In this document: positions 5,830 to 7,669 of the stretch, piece by piece
How the letters are laid out: every line of letters starts with the position of its first letter
Position numbering within the stretch: the first letter of the stretch is position 1
Source: an uncultured Bacillaceae bacterium
Lineage (GTDB): Bacteria; Bacillota; Bacilli; Bacillales; Cytobacillaceae
Reading direction: 5' to 3'
Assembly: GCA_937995745.1 (NCBI GenBank)
Contig: CALKIU010000062.1
Coordinates: 1-7,669, forward strand
DNA: 7,669 bases
The notes under the pieces: model-generated
What the model was told of the DNA's origin: nothing
The model's input: only the letters and a program-made list of their open reading frames with translations
The model's database searches: none
Program-made: the position numbers and the translations under genes

Positions 5830-6289
5830 CTTTTTTATATAAATTGGCAAAAAGGCAGGTCTATTTACCCTGTCTGCGGAAAGGCATACGGCAAGAGACT
5901 TTTCAAAAATTTTTCACTCTTTGAGCGTGTTTTGTCAAAGAATGTTCAAAATTTTCCGCCCCAAAGACTCAAGGGGGAAAACAGGTCTTTCGGACCGTTT
6001 GCGTCCTCTTTCACAAAGCCGTTTGCTCCCGGACAAACACAACTTTTTTCTTATTTTTTATAAATTTGAACAAACAAAACATTCCGAACATTTTCTTTGC
6101 ATTTCTGTTACTTATCCTAAAAAAGCAAAAACTATTTACAATCATACTCCTTTTTCCCTCACAGGGCAAGAATTTTGAACGCCCTTCATTTTCCTCCGAC
6201 CGGCAAGCCGTGACATGCAAAAGTTTTTCCTTTTTCCCGGATGTCCGGACAAAAACCGGCGCCGGCGACATGCTTGATTTTTTTCTGTT
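5830..6289. other. Intergenic stretch without a supportable gene
   Basis: About 460 bases between the mqo regulatory region and the azlC promoter. Open frames on both strands start at TTG codons, lack ribosome binding sites and encode compositions typical of chance frames. The stretch is A/T-rich with many pyrimidine runs. I see only short inverted repeats here, for example AGGGC/GCCCT at 6163-6185, and no recognisable riboswitch or T-box sequence. The right end holds the GC-rich hairpin at 6241-6284. Confidence 0.6.
6241..6284 (+). terminator. Terminator-like hairpin upstream of the azlC promoter
   Basis: ATGTCCGG (6241-6248) can pair with CCG and GACAT (6262-6271) across a loop containing the perfect palindrome CCGGCGCCGG (6256-6265). 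A run of seven T follows at 6278-6284. An imperfection (two unpaired bases) lies in the right arm. It could end transcripts entering from the left, or attenuate a longer azlC leader. Confidence 0.35.
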
Positions 6290-6318
6290 TTGACATAACA
6301 ATATAACTATTAATTTAT
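6290..6318 (+). promoter_or_regulatory. Probable azlCD promoter
   Basis: A perfect -35 TTGACA lies at 6290-6295. The -10 is unclear: at 17-base spacing the hexamer is ATTTAT (6313-6318), and other A/T hexamers (TTTATA, TTATAT) lie 1-2 bases further. The -35 and its position just ahead of azlC support a promoter; the exact -10 is not settled. Confidence 0.4.
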
Positions 6319-6349
6319 ATTTTTGAATTTATGGCAGGAGAAGTCAGCG

Positions 6350-7075
6350 ATGAACACACAAACAGCATCAAACAAAACGGCCTGGCTGAGCGGGCTGAAA
6401 GACGGCATTCCCATTGCCCTCGGCTACCTCACCGTTTCATTTTCCTTTGGCATCATCGCCAAACAAGCGGGGCTCGATTGGTTCCAATCGACATTTATGT
6501 CGGCAACCAACGTGACCTCCGCCGGACAATTCGCCGGCGTGACGCTGATCGTCGCAGCAGCCACCTTTTTGGAAATGGCCGCCGCCCAGTTGATCATCAA
6601 TTCCCGTTATTTTCTCATGTCCTTTGCCTTGTCGCAAAAAATCGACCCGAACACTCCGTTCATCCACCGCCTCATCATGGCGTTCGGCATCACCGACGAA
6701 ATCTTCGGGGTCTCCGCCGCCCGCCCGGGAAGATTGAACCCTTTTTATACATACGGCTTAATGTGCGTCGCCATCCCCGGATGGACGTTGGGAACACTGT
6801 TGGGGGTTGTATCCGGAAACATCTTGCCGCCGCGGCTCGTCAGCGCTTTAAACATCGCCCTGTACGGCATGCTGCTGGCCGTCATCATTCCGCCGGCAAA
6901 AGGAAACAAAGTGTTAACGGGCCTGATCGTCATTTCGATGACCGTCAGCTTTCTGTTTGCCGAACTCCCGCTCCTCCGGAAAATTTCATCAGGGGTAAAA
7001 ATCATTTTATTGACGATTGTCATTGCCGGATTGGCCGCTTATCTTTTTCCCGTGAAGGAGAATGACCATGAGTAA
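6350..7075 (+). CDS. azlC: AzlC family branched-chain amino acid exporter, large subunit
   Basis: Integral membrane protein of 241 residues, usual for the AzlC/YgaZ family. With AzlD it forms an exporter for branched-chain amino acids; in B. subtilis the pair gives 4-azaleucine resistance. The conserved N-terminal region GLKDGIPIALGYLTVSFSFG is at about 15-34. The family segments AAAQLIINSRYFLMS (77-91) and FGITDEIFG (112-120) follow. Hydrophobic spans lie at about 18-38, 60-80, 134-156, 163-182, 188-206 and 216-233. A TTG at 6323 would add nine residues but has no ribosome binding site, whereas ATG 6350 has AGGAG at 6336-6340 with 9-base spacing. It overlaps azlD by eight bases, implying translational coupling. 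The exact substrate cannot be read from sequence. Confidence 0.93.
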   Translation: MNTQTASNKTAWLSGLKDGIPIALGYLTVSFSFGIIAKQAGLDWFQSTFMSATNVTSAGQFAGVTLIVAAATFLEMAAAQLIINSRYFLMSFALSQKIDPNTPFIHRLIMAFGITDEIFGVSAARPGRLNPFYTYGLMCVAIPGWTLGTLLGVVSGNILPPRLVSALNIALYGMLLAVIIPPAKGNKVLTGLIVISMTVSFLFAELPLLRKISSGVKIILLTIVIAGLAAYLFPVKENDHE

Positions 7076-7376
7076 AGTGTATCTTTATATCCTCGTCATG
7101 GCCGGTGTCACGTATTTGATCCGCGTCCTGCCCCTGACGATCGTCCGGAAAGAAATTAAAAATGTATACATCCGCTCCTTCTTCCACTATGTGCCTTATG
7201 TCACGCTGGCGGTGATGATCTTTCCGGCCATTTTGGAAGCGACCGCCTCTTTCTGGTCCGCTCTCGCCGGCTTTGTCACAGCGATTCTTTTTTCTTTGCG
7301 CGGAGCCAGCCTTGTGCAAGTCGCCCTCCTTGCGTGCGCGGCCGTTTTTGTGGTCGAGTTGTTCGTTTATCCATAA
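7068..7376 (+). CDS. azlD: AzlD family branched-chain amino acid exporter, small subunit
   Basis: Small hydrophobic partner of AzlC, 102 residues, a typical length for the family. The conserved segment RSFFHYVPYVTLAVMIFPAIL spans 36-56. Four hydrophobic stretches lie at about 5-25, 41-57, 62-78 and 83-100, fitting a four-helix membrane subunit. The first in-frame ATG (7062) is only one base from the Shine-Dalgarno. ATG 7068 has AAGGAG (7055-7060) seven bases upstream and is preferred. The start lies inside the azlC 3' end, so the two genes form one operon. A hairpin terminator begins just after the stop. Confidence 0.93.
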   Translation: MSKVYLYILVMAGVTYLIRVLPLTIVRKEIKNVYIRSFFHYVPYVTLAVMIFPAILEATASFWSALAGFVTAILFSLRGASLVQVALLACAAVFVVELFVYP

Positions 7377-7379
7377 AAA

Positions 7380-7434
7380 AGAAGGGGTTGTCCAAAAAGT
7401 CACGTTAAAGAGGCTTTTTGAACAATCCTTTTTT
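7380..7434 (+). terminator. Terminator of azlCD
   Basis: A long imperfect hairpin. GGGTTGT (7385-7391) pairs with ACAATCC (7422-7428), and CAAAAAG (7393-7399) pairs with CTTTTTG (7414-7420). They are separated by one C-A mismatch, and a 14-base loop caps the stem. A run of six T (7429-7434) follows and also extends the stem by pairing with the A-run before it. It starts four bases after the azlD stop. The GGGGTTGTCC arm recurs inverted at the right end of the window, so the hairpin may derive from a dispersed repeat. Confidence 0.78.
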
Positions 7435-7640
7435 ATATGGACGAGGGATGTGAGTTGGGATGAAGACTGGTTTCCGAAGGCGGGGGAGTTCCGGGGGGCG
7501 CACCGGTTTCGAAGAGGGCGACATATGGGCCGGGGGGTAATCGGGACAGAGGGCGCTGTTAATATGAGGGAATCGATTCGAATAAAGTTTGCGCTTTCTC
7601 GTCGGCTTTGTCTGGAACGAGGGTTCATGCGGACAACCCC
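7384..7640. repeat. 10-bp inverted repeats bounding a G-rich block
   Basis: GGGGTTGTCC at 7384-7393 is exactly inverted as GGACAACCCC at 7631-7640. In addition TTGTCCAAAA of the left arm (7388-7397) recurs in direct orientation at 7660-7669, the last bases of the window. The arrangement suggests related repeat units or the ends of a small non-coding element. No transposase lies between them, and no target duplication can be judged because the window ends here. Confidence 0.45.
7441..7560 (+). other. G-run-rich non-coding stretch
   Basis: This stretch carries nine runs of three or more G on the plus strand, with almost no matching C-runs. Among them are 7482-7486, 7493-7498, 7516-7518, 7527-7529 and 7532-7537. 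Open frames through it are antisense or extensions of azlD shadows and have no ribosome binding sites. G-quadruplex formation in the plus strand is possible. I do not recognise a gene. Confidence 0.5.
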
Positions 7641-7669
7641 CAGGCAGATTTAATGGACTTTGTCCAAAA

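Noticed and set aside
5921..6301. Open frames on both strands in the mqo-azlC gap, including a 36-residue minus-strand frame from ATG near 6297
   Set aside because: TTG starts or no Shine-Dalgarno, overlapping opposite frames, and no recognisable protein features.
7020..7653. Long frames antisense to or overlapping azlD that extend into the G-rich end
   Set aside because: They are shadows of azlD, lack start signals, and have Arg/His-rich compositions typical of the wrong frame.

Overview
The window looks like chromosomal DNA of a Gram-positive bacterium of the Bacillaceae. The evidence is strong AAGGAG/GGAGG ribosome binding sites, A/T-rich sigma-A style promoters, compact intrinsic terminators, PerR-like and CcpA-like operator sequences, and a gene set (ahpC-ahpF, mqo, azlC-azlD, a YvpB-like C39 peptidase) with close relatives in Bacillus. 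The moderately GC-rich coding sequence would fit a thermotolerant relative, but the species cannot be fixed from this sequence. There is no phage, CRISPR, transposase, tRNA or rRNA gene in view.

Layout. (1) 69-1127, minus: an exported C39-family cysteine peptidase-like protein. (2) 1128-1442: divergent regulatory region with a sigma-A promoter, two PerR-like boxes and a perfect 10-bp stem-loop in the ahpC leader. (3) 1443-3555, plus: ahpC-ahpF, a complete two-gene peroxidase operon, closed by an A/T-rich terminator. (4) 3591-4168: about 580 bp without a convincing gene. It holds two more terminator-like hairpins, an array of five 12-bp repeats at an exact 21-bp period, and the mqo terminator. 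(5) 4169-5689, minus: mqo, malate:quinone oxidoreductase, with an extended -10 promoter and cre-like sites upstream. (6) 5830-6289: about 460 bp with no supportable gene. (7) 6350-7376, plus: azlC-azlD, a two-component branched-chain amino acid exporter, with overlapping genes and a strong hairpin terminator. (8) 7435-7669: a G-rich stretch without a gene, flanked by inverted GGGGTTGTCC motifs.

How the genes work together. AhpF passes electrons from NADH through its two CxxC centres to AhpC, which reduces H2O2 and organic peroxides. The PerR-like boxes over the promoter suggest peroxide induction. Mqo is a peripheral membrane TCA-cycle dehydrogenase feeding the quinone pool; the cre-like sites suggest carbon catabolite control. 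AzlCD is a separate transport operon.

The genes themselves are ordinary. I do not see an undescribed multi-gene system here. The parts most worth a second look are non-coding: the 21-bp-period array at 3894-3989, the ahpC leader hairpin, the duplicated cre-like element upstream of mqo, and the repeat-bounded G-rich block at the right end.
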